This document shows positions 1 through 8,759 of a stretch of DNA of 64,000 nt, in pieces. The notes below the pieces were generated by a model. The model made no database searches. It was not told where the DNA came from and saw only the letters and a list, made by a program, of their open reading frames with translations. The position numbers and the translations under genes were made by a program. The DNA lies in contig NZ_CP077639.1 in the NCBI RefSeq assembly GCF_019056395.1, positions 2,172,001 through 2,236,000 on the forward strand. The letters are read 5' to 3'. Each line of letters begins with the position of its first letter. Position 1 is the first letter of the stretch. The DNA is from Terribacillus sp. DMT04 (GTDB lineage: Bacteria; Bacillota; Bacilli; Bacillales; Amphibacillaceae).

Positions 1-137
1 TTCCGGATTTCCTCAAGTAAGGTGTTAAAGCCTGTCTGCGTGTGTCTTAGTTCCCCTTCAGCTAAACAGATTTCACCCTGATAAATGACTTTATAGCTTT
101 TCCCCATTGATACATCTAAAGCAATTACATACTCCAA
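1..137 (-). CDS. IS110-family transposase, N-terminal fragment (runs off the window)
   Basis: The minus-strand frame opens with TTG at 137-135, a GAGGAG ribosome site about 8 nt upstream, and stays open to the window edge. About 45 residues are visible. They begin LEYVIALDVSMGKSYKVIYQ, which resembles the start of IS110 transposases, where the Asp of the ALDVS stretch is the first residue of the DEDD (RuvC-like) active site. The rest of the protein, with its C-terminal Tnp20 domain and serine nucleophile, lies outside the window, so integrity cannot be judged. IS110 recombinases move through a circular intermediate and are guided by a bridge RNA from the element's non-coding end. A gene of this type does not belong to the conserved pheST neighbourhood, so it marks an insertion. 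Confidence 0.82.
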   Translation of the reverse strand, partial: MEYVIALDVSMGKSYKVIYQGEICLAEGELRHTQTGFNTLLEEIR

Positions 138-164
138 TTTATATCTCCTCTCACGTGTTTTGAA

Positions 165-310
165 AGGTCTTCACTTTTTCATTTCGATTCCAATTTCCTA
201 TACACGAGCTCCATTGGCCCCAACATACTTAAATCTGATTCAGAAATGAAAGTGAAGAAGCTCGGTTTTAAATTCGGATTCAAGATCCCAGAGGCTGATC
301 GAGCTTTCTT
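165..310 (-). ncRNA. Candidate IS110 bridge RNA
   Basis: Read on the minus strand, the region upstream of the transposase can fold into two consecutive long-loop hairpins. The first pairs 300-306 with 258-264 (7 perfect pairs) around a 35-nt loop. The second pairs 243-257 with 169-185 (15 positions, one 2-nt bulge) around a 57-nt loop, which holds an inner helix 213-217/190-194. Bridge RNAs of IS110 elements (IS621 type) are about 170-180 nt, lie in this same place, and have two internal loops that bind target and donor DNA. Which loop does which job cannot be read here. The fold was found by eye; no covariance was tested. Confidence 0.5.
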
Positions 311-330
311 TCACCTCTCACTATACTCCT

Positions 331-378
331 AAAAAGAAAAATAGTGGGCAAAGTCATCCGTCGATGACCTTACCCACT
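331..378 (-). terminator. Intrinsic terminator of pheT
   Basis: The stem is 363-378 paired with 343-358, 16 positions with few mismatches, around a 4-nt loop. A T-rich run follows on the minus strand (331-342). It lies 20 nt after the pheT stop and ends the pheST transcript. Confidence 0.88.
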
Positions 379-397
379 AATCTTAGTATGTTTTATA

Positions 398-2824
398 TTA
401 ACTTCTCAATTCCGCACCATGCGCTGCTTTCACAGCTTCCTTAATGCTGTTATAAGATGCTTCTACTTCTTCATCTGTTAGTGTGCGTGTTGGGTCTTGG
501 TACAGCACAGTATAAGCAATGGACTTCTTGCCAGCTTCCATGTGCTCGCCTTGGTATACATCAAAGATTTGCACTTGCTGCACTAGCTCACCACCTGCTT
601 CTTTGATCGTCCGCTGAATGTCGCCAGCATGTGCTGTTTCATCAACAACAAGCGCGATATCACGCGTGACAGACGGGTGACGCGGTACTGTGCGGAAGCT
701 TGGTTCTTCTTTATACTGATCCATCAAATAAGCCACGTCTAAATCGAATACATATGTTTCTTTCAAATCGTACGCTTTTTGTACGGTTGGGTGCAATTGT
801 CCTACCACACCAACTGTGCGGCCGTTATGGGAAACCGTTGCTGTACGTCCAGGATGATAGCCCTCTACTTGTGCCTGCTGGAAAACAGGTTCAAGGTCAA
901 GCTGTGCGAAGATGCCTTCAACTATTCCTTTTACAACATAGAAATCAACTGGCTTCTTCTCTTGCTGCCATGGCTGCTCCATCCACGTACCAGTAATTGC
1001 ACCTGCAAGACGGGCCGTTTCTTTAGGCTGCTCTGTCGTTTGCTCTTCTTCTGAAAGGAAAACACGACCAAATTCAAAGTAGCCTAAGTTATCTTGTTTA
1101 CGTGCCACATTATAAGACAGTGTGTCAACAAGTTCTGGAAGCAAGCTAATGCGCAGGTGACTGTGATCTTCACTCATCGGCATTTTTAATGCAACAGCGT
1201 GTACGCTTTTCTCTTTTACTTCTGGGCTGACAAGCATTTCTGTGCGTGCTTTGCTCGTTAGCGAGTAAGTGATTGTTTCCATCAAGCCAGCACCTTGCAA
1301 ATACTGTTTTAGCTGACGTTTTAAATATTGCTTTGTAGTCAGTTTACCAGCAAACGCTTCTCCTTCTGGCAGCGTGTAAGGAATATTATCATATCCGTAG
1401 ATACGAGCAATTTCCTCGAGCATGTCTTCAAACAAGCTGATGTCGCCGCGTCTTGTTGGGATAAAAACCGTGAATTGGCTCTTATCTTGTTCAAAACGGA
1501 ACTGCAATCTAGTCAAAATCGATGCGATTTCATCATCAGAGATTGTAGTACCTAAACGTGCGTTTACGCTTGTCGTATCTAGCTCGACTTTTTTCTCTTG
1601 GCGATCTAATTCGTCGAATTCAACAACACCTTCGGCAACCGTTCCGCCAGCGTATTCTGCTAGTAAGCGAGCAGCATAAGCGCCTGCTTTTTTGACACGA
1701 TTTGGATCAATGCCTTTTTCGTAGCGCGAGCTCGCTTCACTGCGTAAGTTATGATGCTTGCTGGAGCGGCGGATTGCACGGGAATCAAAGTAAGCTGCTT
1801 CCAGCAATACAGTTGTCGTTTGATTAGAAACTTCAGAGTTAGCGCCGCCCATCACACCTGCAAGCGCAATCGGCTCCTTGCCGTTTGTGATAACTAGCTC
1901 ATCACCTTTTAGTGTGCGTTTTTGATCATCCAGAGTTTGCATTGTTTCGCCTTCGTTCGCAGTTCGGACAACAATTTCTTTTGTTGCCACTTTGTCATAA
2001 TCAAAAGCATGCAGCGGCTGTCCGTAAACAAGCAGCACATAGTTTGTAATGTCGACAACGTTATTGATCGGGCGAATGCCTGCTGCCATTAAGTAATTGC
2101 GCATCCAAAGCGGAGATGGTGCAATCTTTACGTTTTCAATTACATAAGCGCCATAATAAGGATTAAGCTCAGCATCTTCTACTTTCACTTGTACAAAATC
2201 TGCTGCCTTGCTGTCGCTTGTCGCATACGCTTCCTCCGGCAAGTTAACTTCCTTATTCAGGATTGCCGCTACTTCGTAAGCAACACCAAACATGCTCATC
2301 GCATCAGCACGGTTAGGTGTCAAACCAAGCTCCAGAATCACATCATCTAAGTTAAGCAGTTCTGCAACAGGAGTTCCAACTTCCGCATCTTCAGGGAAAA
2401 CAAAAATGCCTTCTGCGAATTCTTTTGGTACAAATTTCTCATCAATTCCTAGTTCTTGAAGCGAGCAAACCATTCCGTGCGATTCGACGCCGCGCAGTTT
2501 TGCTTTTTTGATCTTCATGCCGCCAGGAAGACGTGCACCCGGAAGTGCGGCTGCGATTTTCTGCCCTTGTGCAATATTCGGTGCACCACAAATGATTTGG
2601 TAAGTTTCTGAACCAACATTGATTTGACAAAGATTTAATTTGTCTGCATTTGGATGTTGTTCGCAGCTTTCCACATAGCCGACTACTACGTTCGTGCTTT
2701 CTGGAGCAACGCGCTCAATGCCTTCTACTTCAATACCGGAGCGCGTAATTCTTTCTGCTAGCTCCTCCGGTGTAATGTTATCTATATTTACATATTGTTT
2801 CAGCCAATTTAAAGATACAAACAT
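398..2824 (-). CDS. pheT: Phenylalanine--tRNA ligase beta subunit
   Basis: This 808-residue protein has the full bacterial PheT layout: an N-terminal EMAP-type tRNA-binding domain (about 40-155), B3/B4 editing domain (about 215-390, which hydrolyses Tyr-tRNAPhe), B5 (about 405-480), a catalytic-like core, and a C-terminal ferredoxin-fold anticodon-binding domain (about 713-805, containing RHPSVTRDIALVVDE). It forms the (alpha-beta)2 enzyme with PheS and charges tRNAPhe in the cytoplasm. Length is normal for Bacillaceae. The gene starts 17 nt after pheS and is cotranscribed with it under the T-box upstream of pheS. Confidence 0.97.
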   Translation of the reverse strand: MFVSLNWLKQYVNIDNITPEELAERITRSGIEVEGIERVAPESTNVVVGYVESCEQHPNADKLNLCQINVGSETYQIICGAPNIAQGQKIAAALPGARLPGGMKIKKAKLRGVESHGMVCSLQELGIDEKFVPKEFAEGIFVFPEDAEVGTPVAELLNLDDVILELGLTPNRADAMSMFGVAYEVAAILNKEVNLPEEAYATSDSKAADFVQVKVEDAELNPYYGAYVIENVKIAPSPLWMRNYLMAAGIRPINNVVDITNYVLLVYGQPLHAFDYDKVATKEIVVRTANEGETMQTLDDQKRTLKGDELVITNGKEPIALAGVMGGANSEVSNQTTTVLLEAAYFDSRAIRRSSKHHNLRSEASSRYEKGIDPNRVKKAGAYAARLLAEYAGGTVAEGVVEFDELDRQEKKVELDTTSVNARLGTTISDDEIASILTRLQFRFEQDKSQFTVFIPTRRGDISLFEDMLEEIARIYGYDNIPYTLPEGEAFAGKLTTKQYLKRQLKQYLQGAGLMETITYSLTSKARTEMLVSPEVKEKSVHAVALKMPMSEDHSHLRISLLPELVDTLSYNVARKQDNLGYFEFGRVFLSEEEQTTEQPKETARLAGAITGTWMEQPWQQEKKPVDFYVVKGIVEGIFAQLDLEPVFQQAQVEGYHPGRTATVSHNGRTVGVVGQLHPTVQKAYDLKETYVFDLDVAYLMDQYKEEPSFRTVPRHPSVTRDIALVVDETAHAGDIQRTIKEAGGELVQQVQIFDVYQGEHMEAGKKSIAYTVLYQDPTRTLTDEEVEASYNSIKEAVKAAHGAELRS

Positions 2825-2841
2825 CGTTATCTAACCTCCCG

Positions 2842-3876
2842 TTATGCCTTATGGTATTGCGATAGGAATCGTACATCATTCGTATAGAAGTGACGGATAT
2901 CGTCAACGCCGTATTTAAGCATTGCGATACGCTCGACACCCATACCGAATGCGAAACCAGAGTATTCTTCTGGATCATAACCGCTCATCCGAAGAACATT
3001 GGAATGTACCATGCCGGCACCAAGGATTTCAATCCAGCCAGTGTGCTTGCAGACATTACAGCCTTTACCGTCACAAACTTTACACGTCACATCAACCTCT
3101 ACAGATGGCTCTGTAAATGGGAAGAAACTTGGACGCAAGCGGATTTCACGGTCAGCACCAAACAATTTACGAGAGAATTCAAGCAGTACGCCCTTCAAAT
3201 CGCTCATGCGAACATTCTTATCAATTAGCAGTCCTTCAATTTGAGTGAATTGATGAGAATGTGTCGCATCATCACTATCACGGCGGTATACAATACCTGG
3301 GCAGATCATCTTAATTGCCTTGTCGCCATTGTATTCCCGCATAGTACGCGCCTGCACTGGTGATGTTTGTGTACGTAAAAGCAGATGATCTGTAATATAA
3401 AATGTATCTTGCATATCACGTGCTGGGTGATCTTGCGGCAAGTTCAATGCTTCAAAGTTGAAATAGTCCGTTTCTACTTCTGGTCCTTCTTTAATTTCAA
3501 AGCCCATTCCAAGGAACAGATCCTCTACTTCTTCAATGATGCTCGTAAGCAAGTGCGGGCCGCCTGTTTTAACTGGACGTCCAGGCAGCGTCACGTCAAT
3601 CGCTTCTTTTTGCAGCTGTTCATTTAATGCTGCTTCTTCGAGCAAGTTCTTTTTATTATCCAATGCTGTTGCAATGGCTTCGCGAACTTTGTTTGCCAAT
3701 TCGCCGATTACCGGGCGTTCTTCTGGAGACAGTTTCCCCATTCCGCGCAGTACTTCTGTGATTGGTCCTTTTTTACCTAAGTAAGCAACACGCACGTCCT
3801 GCAAAGCTTGCAGGTTATCAGCTTGCTGTACTTTCTCGATGGCTTCTGCTTGTAGTGCTTCGAGTTTTTCTCTCAT
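2842..3876 (-). CDS. pheS: Phenylalanine--tRNA ligase alpha subunit
   Basis: PheS carries the class II aminoacyl-tRNA synthetase catalytic core and makes Phe-AMP and then Phe-tRNAPhe. The frame is open further upstream (to 4032), but that part is the T-box leader. The start is ATG at 3876, beginning MREKLEALQ, with AGGAGG nine bases before it. This gives 344 residues, the usual length. An N-terminal coiled coil (about 1-85) precedes the core. Motif 2 has FTEPSVEVD and motif 3 has [11 protein letters not shown] Cys-rich loop ([17 protein letters not shown]) between them is common in this family. Confidence 0.97.
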   Translation of the reverse strand: MREKLEALQAEAIEKVQQADNLQALQDVRVAYLGKKGPITEVLRGMGKLSPEERPVIGELANKVREAIATALDNKKNLLEEAALNEQLQKEAIDVTLPGRPVKTGGPHLLTSIIEEVEDLFLGMGFEIKEGPEVETDYFNFEALNLPQDHPARDMQDTFYITDHLLLRTQTSPVQARTMREYNGDKAIKMICPGIVYRRDSDDATHSHQFTQIEGLLIDKNVRMSDLKGVLLEFSRKLFGADREIRLRPSFFPFTEPSVEVDVTCKVCDGKGCNVCKHTGWIEILGAGMVHSNVLRMSGYDPEEYSGFAFGMGVERIAMLKYGVDDIRHFYTNDVRFLSQYHKA

Positions 3877-3902
3877 GCTTTTGCCTCCTATGATTTTGAG
3901 CA

Positions 3903-4176
3903 TAAAAAAAGCCCCTCCCTCCGAAAAGGGACGAGCTTTCATTCGCGGTACCACCCTTGTTGGTATACACTTGTACACCCAACTTGAAGCTTGATAACGG
4001 ATCTTGCATCCGGATACGCCTTTACTTGTCAAAAATAGACAAGGTCCCGGCGCCTGCTCCAGAGTGAAGGTTCATCCGCTGCCGCAGCCAGCATGCTCTC
4101 AGTCTAAGGCATGCCTTCCTGGTGCTGCGATTCGCAAGGGATTACTGACTCTTTCCACGCATCTCAATATGAATCT
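3903..4176 (-). promoter_or_regulatory. T-box riboswitch leader of pheST
   Basis: The T-box core AGGGTGGTACCGCG is at 3957-3944 on the minus strand, followed by a strong terminator (3904-3937). Uncharged tRNAPhe pairs with the specifier codon and the T-box and favours the antiterminator, so pheST is read when phenylalanine is short. A TTC (Phe) triplet followed by A lies at 4068-4066 in the stem I region and is my candidate specifier. It was not confirmed by folding. Confidence 0.92.
3904..3937 (-). terminator. Regulated terminator of the pheS T-box
   Basis: A GC-rich hairpin (AGCTCGTCCCT against AGGGAGGGGCT) is followed by seven T on the minus strand, directly after the T-box core and 28 nt before the pheS start. 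It competes with the antiterminator helix. Confidence 0.9.
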
Positions 4177-4182
4177 TGTTTT

Positions 4183-4211
4183 ATTATAGAAAATCCCGGC
4201 GCAACTTGCAA
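4183..4211 (-). promoter_or_regulatory. Sigma-A promoter of pheST
   Basis: The -35 TTGCAA (4211-4206) and a perfect -10 TATAAT (4188-4183) are 17 bp apart. Predicted start is near 4176, at the head of the T-box leader. Confidence 0.8.
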
Positions 4212-4218
4212 CCTGCTT

Positions 4219-4998
4219 TTATTTGTTTACTGTGTGATAAAGCAGGATTCCAGTTGCAATACTAACATTGAGTGATTCGGCTTTGCCGAAAATCGGGATT
4301 TTGACAGCCATATCGCTTTGGGCGATTAGCCGCTTGTCGATTCCTGCGCCTTCATTTCCGACTAGCAATGCTGTTTTCTCCGGAGCCGTTACTGCTCGGT
4401 AATCCACTGCTCCCTCTAGTGCAGCTGCCCAGACGGTATAGCCACTATCCTGCAGCTCAGGAAGCAATAATTCCAAGTCCGCGGTTAATACTGGCAAGTG
4501 GAAAATAGATCCTTGTGTTGCACGAATCACTTTGTCGTTGTAGCGATCAACAGATCCTTCGCCAACGTATATTGCATCATAGCCAGCAGCATCAGCTGTT
4601 CGAATGATTGTCCCTAAATTGCCTGGATCTTGGACGGCATCCAATAAGAGAATTCGATTATGGCGTTTCAGCTTTTTATCCTGCATCTGCACGACAGCAG
4701 CGATGCCTTGAGGCGTCTCTGTATCTGTAATTGACTTGAACACATGCTCACTGACTGTTTCTGCTTCTAAATGAGATGCCCATTCTGGCAGTTCCGTCTC
4801 CTCTCGAAGGATAAGCTGTTCAATCGTCCAGCCAGCTGTAATTGCTTCTTCAACTAAATGGAAACCTTCCACAAGAAAGGTGTTCGTCTTTGTCCGTTCT
4901 TTTTTTCGTTTTAATTTTTGCCACTGTTTTACTTGGGCATTTTGTGTTGATGTAATCAACGCACGTTCACTTCCCTTTCTCGACATATCCTCTATCAT
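4219..4998 (-). CDS. ysgA: TrmH/SpoU-family RNA 2'-O-ribose methyltransferase
   Basis: This is a SPOUT methyltransferase that uses S-adenosylmethionine to 2'-O-methylate rRNA or tRNA; the exact target nucleotide is not evident. The N-terminal SpoU substrate-binding domain (about 15-100, with [16 protein letters not shown]) is followed by the knotted domain (about 110-255). The latter has the SpoU motifs [29 protein letters not shown] and [13 protein letters not shown]. The longest frame starts at 4998. A TTG at 4959 ([11 protein letters not shown]) matches the usual family N-terminus better, so the start is uncertain. It sits between pheS and sspI as ysgA does in B. subtilis. Confidence 0.9.
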   Translation of the reverse strand: MIEDMSRKGSERALITSTQNAQVKQWQKLKRKKERTKTNTFLVEGFHLVEEAITAGWTIEQLILREETELPEWASHLEAETVSEHVFKSITDTETPQGIAAVVQMQDKKLKRHNRILLLDAVQDPGNLGTIIRTADAAGYDAIYVGEGSVDRYNDKVIRATQGSIFHLPVLTADLELLLPELQDSGYTVWAAALEGAVDYRAVTAPEKTALLVGNEGAGIDKRLIAQSDMAVKIPIFGKAESLNVSIATGILLYHTVNK

Positions 4999-5053
4999 AC
5001 ATAGTTTTACAAAGCCCGGTCAAACTATAAAAAAGATAAGGAGGTGTTCATGT

Positions 5054-5269
5054 ATGGATTTGGACATCCGACGCGCTATTTTGGCCAATATCAAAAACAA
5101 TAATGAAGAACAGCTGGAAGCGACTATCACAGATTCCATTGGCGGCAGAGAAGTATTGCTGCCTGGTCTTGGCGTACTGTTTGAATTAATTTGGCAGCAT
5201 GCTGATGATAACGAAAAAGCCGAAATGGTTGATGCACTAGCAAAAGGCGTACAAGCGACGCAAAGCTGA
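5054..5269 (+). CDS. sspI: Small acid-soluble spore protein SspI
   Basis: The 71-residue protein ([17 protein letters not shown]...) matches the SspI family, minor spore-core proteins made in the forespore and degraded at germination. A very strong site (AAGGAGGTG) lies about 8 nt upstream of the ATG. An out-of-frame ATG at 5050 overlaps the start and is not used. The gene diverges from the RNA methyltransferase, as in B. subtilis. Forespore expression under sigma-G is known for the family; I could not find a convincing sigma-G site here. Confidence 0.95.
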   Translation: MDLDIRRAILANIKNNNEEQLEATITDSIGGREVLLPGLGVLFELIWQHADDNEKAEMVDALAKGVQATQS

Positions 5270-5351
5270 TTATGGGACGAAAGAAAGTCTTGTCCGCCTG
5301 GTTCTTTTGAGCTACAATTGGACTAACAATATGTGACAGGAGATATGTTTT

Positions 5352-5969
5352 TTGGATACATCTTATCTGCTTTCGACACTTAGTCCTCTTATCCGCGCAT
5401 CTTACCAGCAGCAGACAGGACTTTCCCAATTGTCTAGTCCGAGCCAGTCATTCAGCGATGTGCTGATGCAGTCTATGCAAGCAAACATGCCAGTTCGTTT
5501 GAACCCTTATGTAACTACCAGCACCCCGTCACCAGTACAGAACGTCACGGCTGTGCAGTCCATCATGGAAAGCGCACCAGCCAGTTCAGGGAATAGTGCG
5601 ATTGATAGTATTATCTCCAGCGCAGCTTCCCGGTACGGCGTGGATGAAAAGCTTATCCGTTCTGTTATCAAAATGGAGTCAAACTTCAATCCGAGAGCGG
5701 AGAGCGGTGTGGGAGCGCAAGGCTTGATGCAGCTTATGCCGGCTACAGCAGCAGGACTTGGCGTTACGAACAGCTTTGATCCAGAGCAGAACGTCATGGC
5801 AGGTACAAAATACCTCAGCCAGATGCTTGACCGTTATAATGGCAATACAAGCTTAGCACTGGCGGCTTATAATGCCGGGCCAGGTAATGTGGATAAATAT
5901 AACGGCATACCGCCGTTCAACGAAACAACGAATTATGTCCGTAAAGTAATGGGCAGTTATCTCGCATAA
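5352..5969 (+). CDS. Lytic transglycosylase (SLT domain) protein
   Basis: The 205-residue protein has a low-complexity Ser/Pro/Gln-rich N-terminal half (1-80) and a soluble lytic transglycosylase domain (about 85-205). The catalytic Glu is E109 in VIKMESNFN. The GLMQLMP motif (about 124-130) and AYNAGPGNV complete the lysozyme-like fold. Such enzymes cleave the MurNAc-GlcNAc bond in peptidoglycan and leave anhydro-MurNAc. No signal peptide or membrane segment is visible, as in B. subtilis CwlQ (YjbJ), the closest relative I can name. The start is TTG at 5352, with AGGAG about 10 nt upstream; the nearby ATG at 5345 is out of frame. Confidence 0.88.
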   Translation: MDTSYLLSTLSPLIRASYQQQTGLSQLSSPSQSFSDVLMQSMQANMPVRLNPYVTTSTPSPVQNVTAVQSIMESAPASSGNSAIDSIISSAASRYGVDEKLIRSVIKMESNFNPRAESGVGAQGLMQLMPATAAGLGVTNSFDPEQNVMAGTKYLSQMLDRYNGNTSLALAAYNAGPGNVDKYNGIPPFNETTNYVRKVMGSYLA

Positions 5970-5971
5970 AA

Positions 5972-5997
5972 AACCAGCTTCCTCGGGGAAGCTGGTT
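5972..5997. terminator. Bidirectional terminator
   Basis: An 11-bp perfect stem (AACCAGCTTCC with its complement) closes on TCGG and is flanked by A and T runs, so it can serve both the transglycosylase gene and the convergent ysdC. Confidence 0.9.
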
Positions 5998-6002
5998 TTT
6001 TA

Positions 6003-7082
6003 TTAGCCATAGGTAATCTTCTCAACTGTTTCTTTGTCAAGCTTCTCGATAACTGCGGTAAGCAATTTAACAGTGTTGTCATAATCATCTTCATGCAGCA
6101 TCGCAGCATGTGTATGAATATAACGAGTCGGAATACCAATCGTTAGAGCTGGAACACCTTCACCGGTCAAATGAATGCTGCCTGCATCCGTTGCGCCGCC
6201 TTTGATTGTATCGTATTGATAAGGAATTTTAAGCTCCTGTGCCGTCTGAATAACCAAATCACGCAAGCCTTTATGAGAAATATGCGCAGCATCGTATAAG
6301 ACGATTTGCGGACCACCGCCAAGCTTGCCATTCGCTTCTCTGTCGCTAATACCTGGTGTATCGCCAGCAATCCCTGTATCAACCGCAAAAGCGATATCCG
6401 GCCCAATCTTATTAGCAGAAGTAGTAGCCCCGCGTCTTCTGACTTCTTCTTGCACAGTTCCAACGCCATAGACTGTTGCTTCTTTGTCTGTATGATGTAA
6501 GTTTTTCAATACATCAATGGCAACAGCACAGCCAATCCGGTTGTCCCAAGCTTTCGCTAACAGCAGCTTTTCATTCTTCATCTTTGTGAATTCAAAATAC
6601 GGCACGACCGAATCTCCCGGACGAACACCAAATTCCTCTGCTTCTTCCCTGCTGCTGGCACCAATATCAATGAACATTTCTTCTATGACAGCTGGTTTCT
6701 TCCGTTTTTCGAGAGACAACAGATGCGGCGGCTTGGAGCCGATAATTCCGACAAGCTCTCCTTTACGTGTATGAACGGTAACACGCTGTGCCAGCATTAC
6801 TTGGCTCCACCAGCCGCCAAGTGTTTGGAAAAATAGATAGCCGTTCGCATCGATGCGTGTCACCATAAATCCAATCTCATCCAGATGGCCAGCGACCATT
6901 ACTTTCGGACCGTCTGGTTTGGAGCCTTTTTGCTTCGCAATTAAACTGCCCAAGTTATCGGTAGACACTTCTTGTGCATATGGTGATATATAATCTCGCA
7001 TTACATTTCGAATTGCAGCTTCGTCTCCAGATACACCAGGTGCGTCAGTTAAGTCTTTCAACATCTTCAGTTTGTCATTCAT
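6003..7082 (-). CDS. ysdC: M42-family metallo-aminopeptidase
   Basis: This cytoplasmic dinuclear-metal peptidase belongs to the glutamyl-aminopeptidase/endoglucanase-like (TET) family, which trims N-terminal residues from peptides in dodecameric particles. Metal and catalytic residues are recognisable: H66 in [10 protein letters not shown]180 in AWDNRIG, E212-E213 in TVQEEV, D235 in AVDTG and the His of RYIHTHA near residue 322. The PA-like lid domain is about 75-165. At 359 residues it is full length. The start follows GGGAGG. It lies just upstream of ysdB in B. subtilis too; here a dUTPase gene has come between them. Confidence 0.94.
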   Translation of the reverse strand: MNDKLKMLKDLTDAPGVSGDEAAIRNVMRDYISPYAQEVSTDNLGSLIAKQKGSKPDGPKVMVAGHLDEIGFMVTRIDANGYLFFQTLGGWWSQVMLAQRVTVHTRKGELVGIIGSKPPHLLSLEKRKKPAVIEEMFIDIGASSREEAEEFGVRPGDSVVPYFEFTKMKNEKLLLAKAWDNRIGCAVAIDVLKNLHHTDKEATVYGVGTVQEEVRRRGATTSANKIGPDIAFAVDTGIAGDTPGISDREANGKLGGGPQIVLYDAAHISHKGLRDLVIQTAQELKIPYQYDTIKGGATDAGSIHLTGEGVPALTIGIPTRYIHTHAAMLHEDDYDNTVKLLTAVIEKLDKETVEKITYG

Positions 7083-7098
7083 CTATGTGCCTCCCTGT

Positions 7099-7587
7099 TT
7101 AATAGCCTTCGTCCTGTCTCATATGATTCACTTCATTTTTTTGCTGATATGCCTTCAATATCGCTTGTTCATCAAAGCCTAGCAGCTGACCTAACAGCAA
7201 GAAGCTGCGGAACAATGTGTTGTAATTGTCTTGATTTGGTGCGGCATAAAACGCATGGATGGTACGGTAAAGCTCCAGAAATGCATCTGTTTGATCCCAC
7301 TCCTGATTAGGAAGCGGTGCTGATGCATACGTCAAGCCTTTATCCAATCCTACAGACAAAATAAAATGCAGGCCATCTACATATTCCTCCAAAATAACAG
7401 CTTGCTCACTTGGCCCTTTACGGCTCCAAAATTTGAAGCAGCGCGTTTCATTGGCCAATTCGCCAATTTCTACTTGCAATGCAAGTACTTTTTTCCGGAA
7501 AAGATCTTCCCGATTTGCTGACTCTAGGTTCTCTTCAATATAGGAATCCAGCTCCCGCTGCTTCCTGAATAGATATTCGTAATCCAT
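7099..7587 (-). CDS. Dimeric all-alpha dUTP diphosphatase-like protein
   Basis: The sequence matches the all-alpha NTP pyrophosphohydrolase superfamily (dUTPase_2, related to MazG). Two acidic metal-binding clusters are present: E40/E43 in VEIGELANE and E68/D71 in EEYVDGLHF. FKFWSRK between them is typical. The enzyme converts dUTP to dUMP and PPi, limiting uracil incorporation into DNA and feeding dTMP synthesis. It is 162 residues and soluble, and probably shares a transcript with ysdC (17-nt gap). Substrate specificity (dUTP against other NTPs) is inferred from the family. Confidence 0.85.
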   Translation of the reverse strand: MDYEYLFRKQRELDSYIEENLESANREDLFRKKVLALQVEIGELANETRCFKFWSRKGPSEQAVILEEYVDGLHFILSVGLDKGLTYASAPLPNQEWDQTDAFLELYRTIHAFYAAPNQDNYNTLFRSFLLLGQLLGFDEQAILKAYQQKNEVNHMRQDEGY

Positions 7588-7641
7588 GTATAAGACTCCT
7601 TCTTGCGTTTTTGCTATGTAACGAGGGTATAGTAGTAAAGA

Positions 7642-7670
7642 TGAAACTTCTTCTTAAGCGTAATCGTATC
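7642..7670 (+). promoter_or_regulatory. Sigma-W-type promoter of ysdB
   Basis: A perfect TGAAAC (7642-7647) is followed after 17 bp by CGTATC (7665-7670). This is the sigma-W pattern, and ysdB is a sigma-W regulon member in B. subtilis. The start codon is 32 nt further on. Confidence 0.8.
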
Positions 7671-7701
7671 TATACAAAATGTAAAGGGGGCCTGCTCGCT
7701 G

Positions 7702-8079
7702 ATGAAAATCTTTTTTCTCCTGCTTTTGGCAGGTGCGGCGCTTCTTTTGTTTTATACTGTGATGAAAGCAAAGAATTATGCTGCCAAAGATCTTTCTAAC
7801 GCAGAAACGGATGATGTCGAATTTCACGACCAGCAGCTTGATCAGTATTTTACATTAAGTTACCGAGGATACCGTATGATTGGCGAAAAACATATCCAGC
7901 CAAAAGAAGACAGCATTGAAGTAACAAAGGTGGTCATGACTGCTGCACAGCCGACCCGGTTAACTGGTTTTTCTCGGAATGATTTGTATCGGATGGAAGA
8001 ATGCATCCTCCAGCACTTCCCCTACACCTCCATTGAATGGCGCCATCCGATAAATGAGCTTGTCCTGACAGAAATCTAA
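7702..8079 (+). CDS. ysdB: YsdB, sigma-W pathway protein
   Basis: The 125-residue protein has one N-terminal membrane segment (about 2-19, ending at MKAKNYAAK) and a cytoplasmic remainder. Conserved stretches include YFTLSYRGYRMIGEKH and TGFSRNDLYRMEE. In B. subtilis YsdB affects the sigma-W response to envelope stress, acting after the first RsiW cleavage; the mechanism is not settled. Start ATG is preceded by AAAGGGGG. It has its own sigma-W-type promoter, which supports both identity and role. Confidence 0.88.
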   Translation: MKIFFLLLLAGAALLLFYTVMKAKNYAAKDLSNAETDDVEFHDQQLDQYFTLSYRGYRMIGEKHIQPKEDSIEVTKVVMTAAQPTRLTGFSRNDLYRMEECILQHFPYTSIEWRHPINELVLTEI

Positions 8080-8081
8080 AG

Positions 8082-8111
8082 AGAGCACAGAAGCTTGAAG
8101 CTTCGTGCTCT
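8082..8111. terminator. Hairpin between convergent ysdB and the VTT gene
   Basis: An interrupted stem (AGAGCAC and GAAGCTT with their complements) overlaps the stop codon of the minus-strand gene. T runs on either side are poor, so termination efficiency is uncertain. Confidence 0.5.
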
Positions 8112-8682
8112 ATGCACTTTCTTTGAAGAATTCTTCCCATTTGTAGGTGAACTCTTTTTTTCGCATTAAGTAGATAAACACAAGCAAAACGAGCATGACG
8201 CCTCCTATTGCTGCTGGCGGCAAGTAGCGCAGCCAAGTTCCCGCAAAGGAATACAGCGCTGCCAGCGGTATACTGGAAATAAAGGATGCTTTTCCGTACG
8301 ATTTCCAATCCCGATTCGTTTCCATCAAACACACACTCAGCATATGAAAATGAATGAATGGAATCATCCGCATGAGCGCGACCTGCGTCGTCGTAAAACT
8401 CGAGTGTTTGCCAATCAGCTTTTGTTTTAAAAAAAGGATTCGTTTCGCTGACTTCGGAAAACGCAGAGAAATAAAATAAAATAACAAACTTGAAGCGGTG
8501 ATACCGATGATGGAAAGAACCGTTCCAGCTACCGCACCAAATAAGATACCGCCTGAAATACAAAGAAATACAACAGGCAGAAATAAGGCGGGCCGAAGCA
8601 GATGCACGAGGATGAACAAAAGCGGTGCAAACAACCCACCTGTTGCGACGACTGTCATCATCTCCATGCCGACCTGGTTCAT
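8110..8682 (-). CDS. TVP38/TMEM64 (VTT/DedA-like) membrane protein
   Basis: This 190-residue integral membrane protein has about five hydrophobic segments (about 8-45, 50-75, 98-115, 130-150, 153-173). It has the VTT-domain signature: Pro/Gly-rich FLPVVFLCISGGILFGA followed by GITASSLLFYFISLRF and the Arg-Met-Ile-Pro element LMRMIPFIHFH. Members of the superfamily (DedA, VMP1, TMEM41B) are linked to lipid scrambling and undecaprenyl-phosphate recycling, but TVP38 subfamily substrates are unknown. It converges on ysdB. No promoter is obvious in the 77 nt before it. Confidence 0.82.
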   Translation of the reverse strand: MNQVGMEMMTVVATGGLFAPLLFILVHLLRPALFLPVVFLCISGGILFGAVAGTVLSIIGITASSLLFYFISLRFPKSAKRILFLKQKLIGKHSSFTTTQVALMRMIPFIHFHMLSVCLMETNRDWKSYGKASFISSIPLAALYSFAGTWLRYLPPAAIGGVMLVLLVFIYLMRKKEFTYKWEEFFKESA

Positions 8683-8759
8683 TGCTGCTCACTCCTCTCA
8701 GATGTCCCTAATATATATGACAGGAGACGAGCCTTTATGACAAGCACACAATACTTTTC

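Larger units (their letters stand above)
1..335 (-). mobile_element. IS110-family element, transposase-proximal end
   Basis: The partial transposase gene is preceded by about 200 nt of non-coding DNA that stops against the pheT terminator (U-tract 331-342). No other gene fits in 138-330. IS110-group elements have a long non-coding left end before the transposase, and this arrangement matches. The exact element boundary cannot be fixed because these elements lack clear terminal inverted repeats; 335 is an estimate. Confidence 0.6.

Noticed and set aside
4018-4032. Upstream start of pheS at 4032
   Set aside because: The extra 52 codons are the T-box leader and terminator read by chance. ATG 3876 has the ribosome site and the family N-terminus.
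7934-8692. 252-codon minus-strand frame overlapping ysdB and the VTT gene
   Set aside because: It lies in another frame of the clearly recognisable VTT membrane protein and has an unlikely composition.
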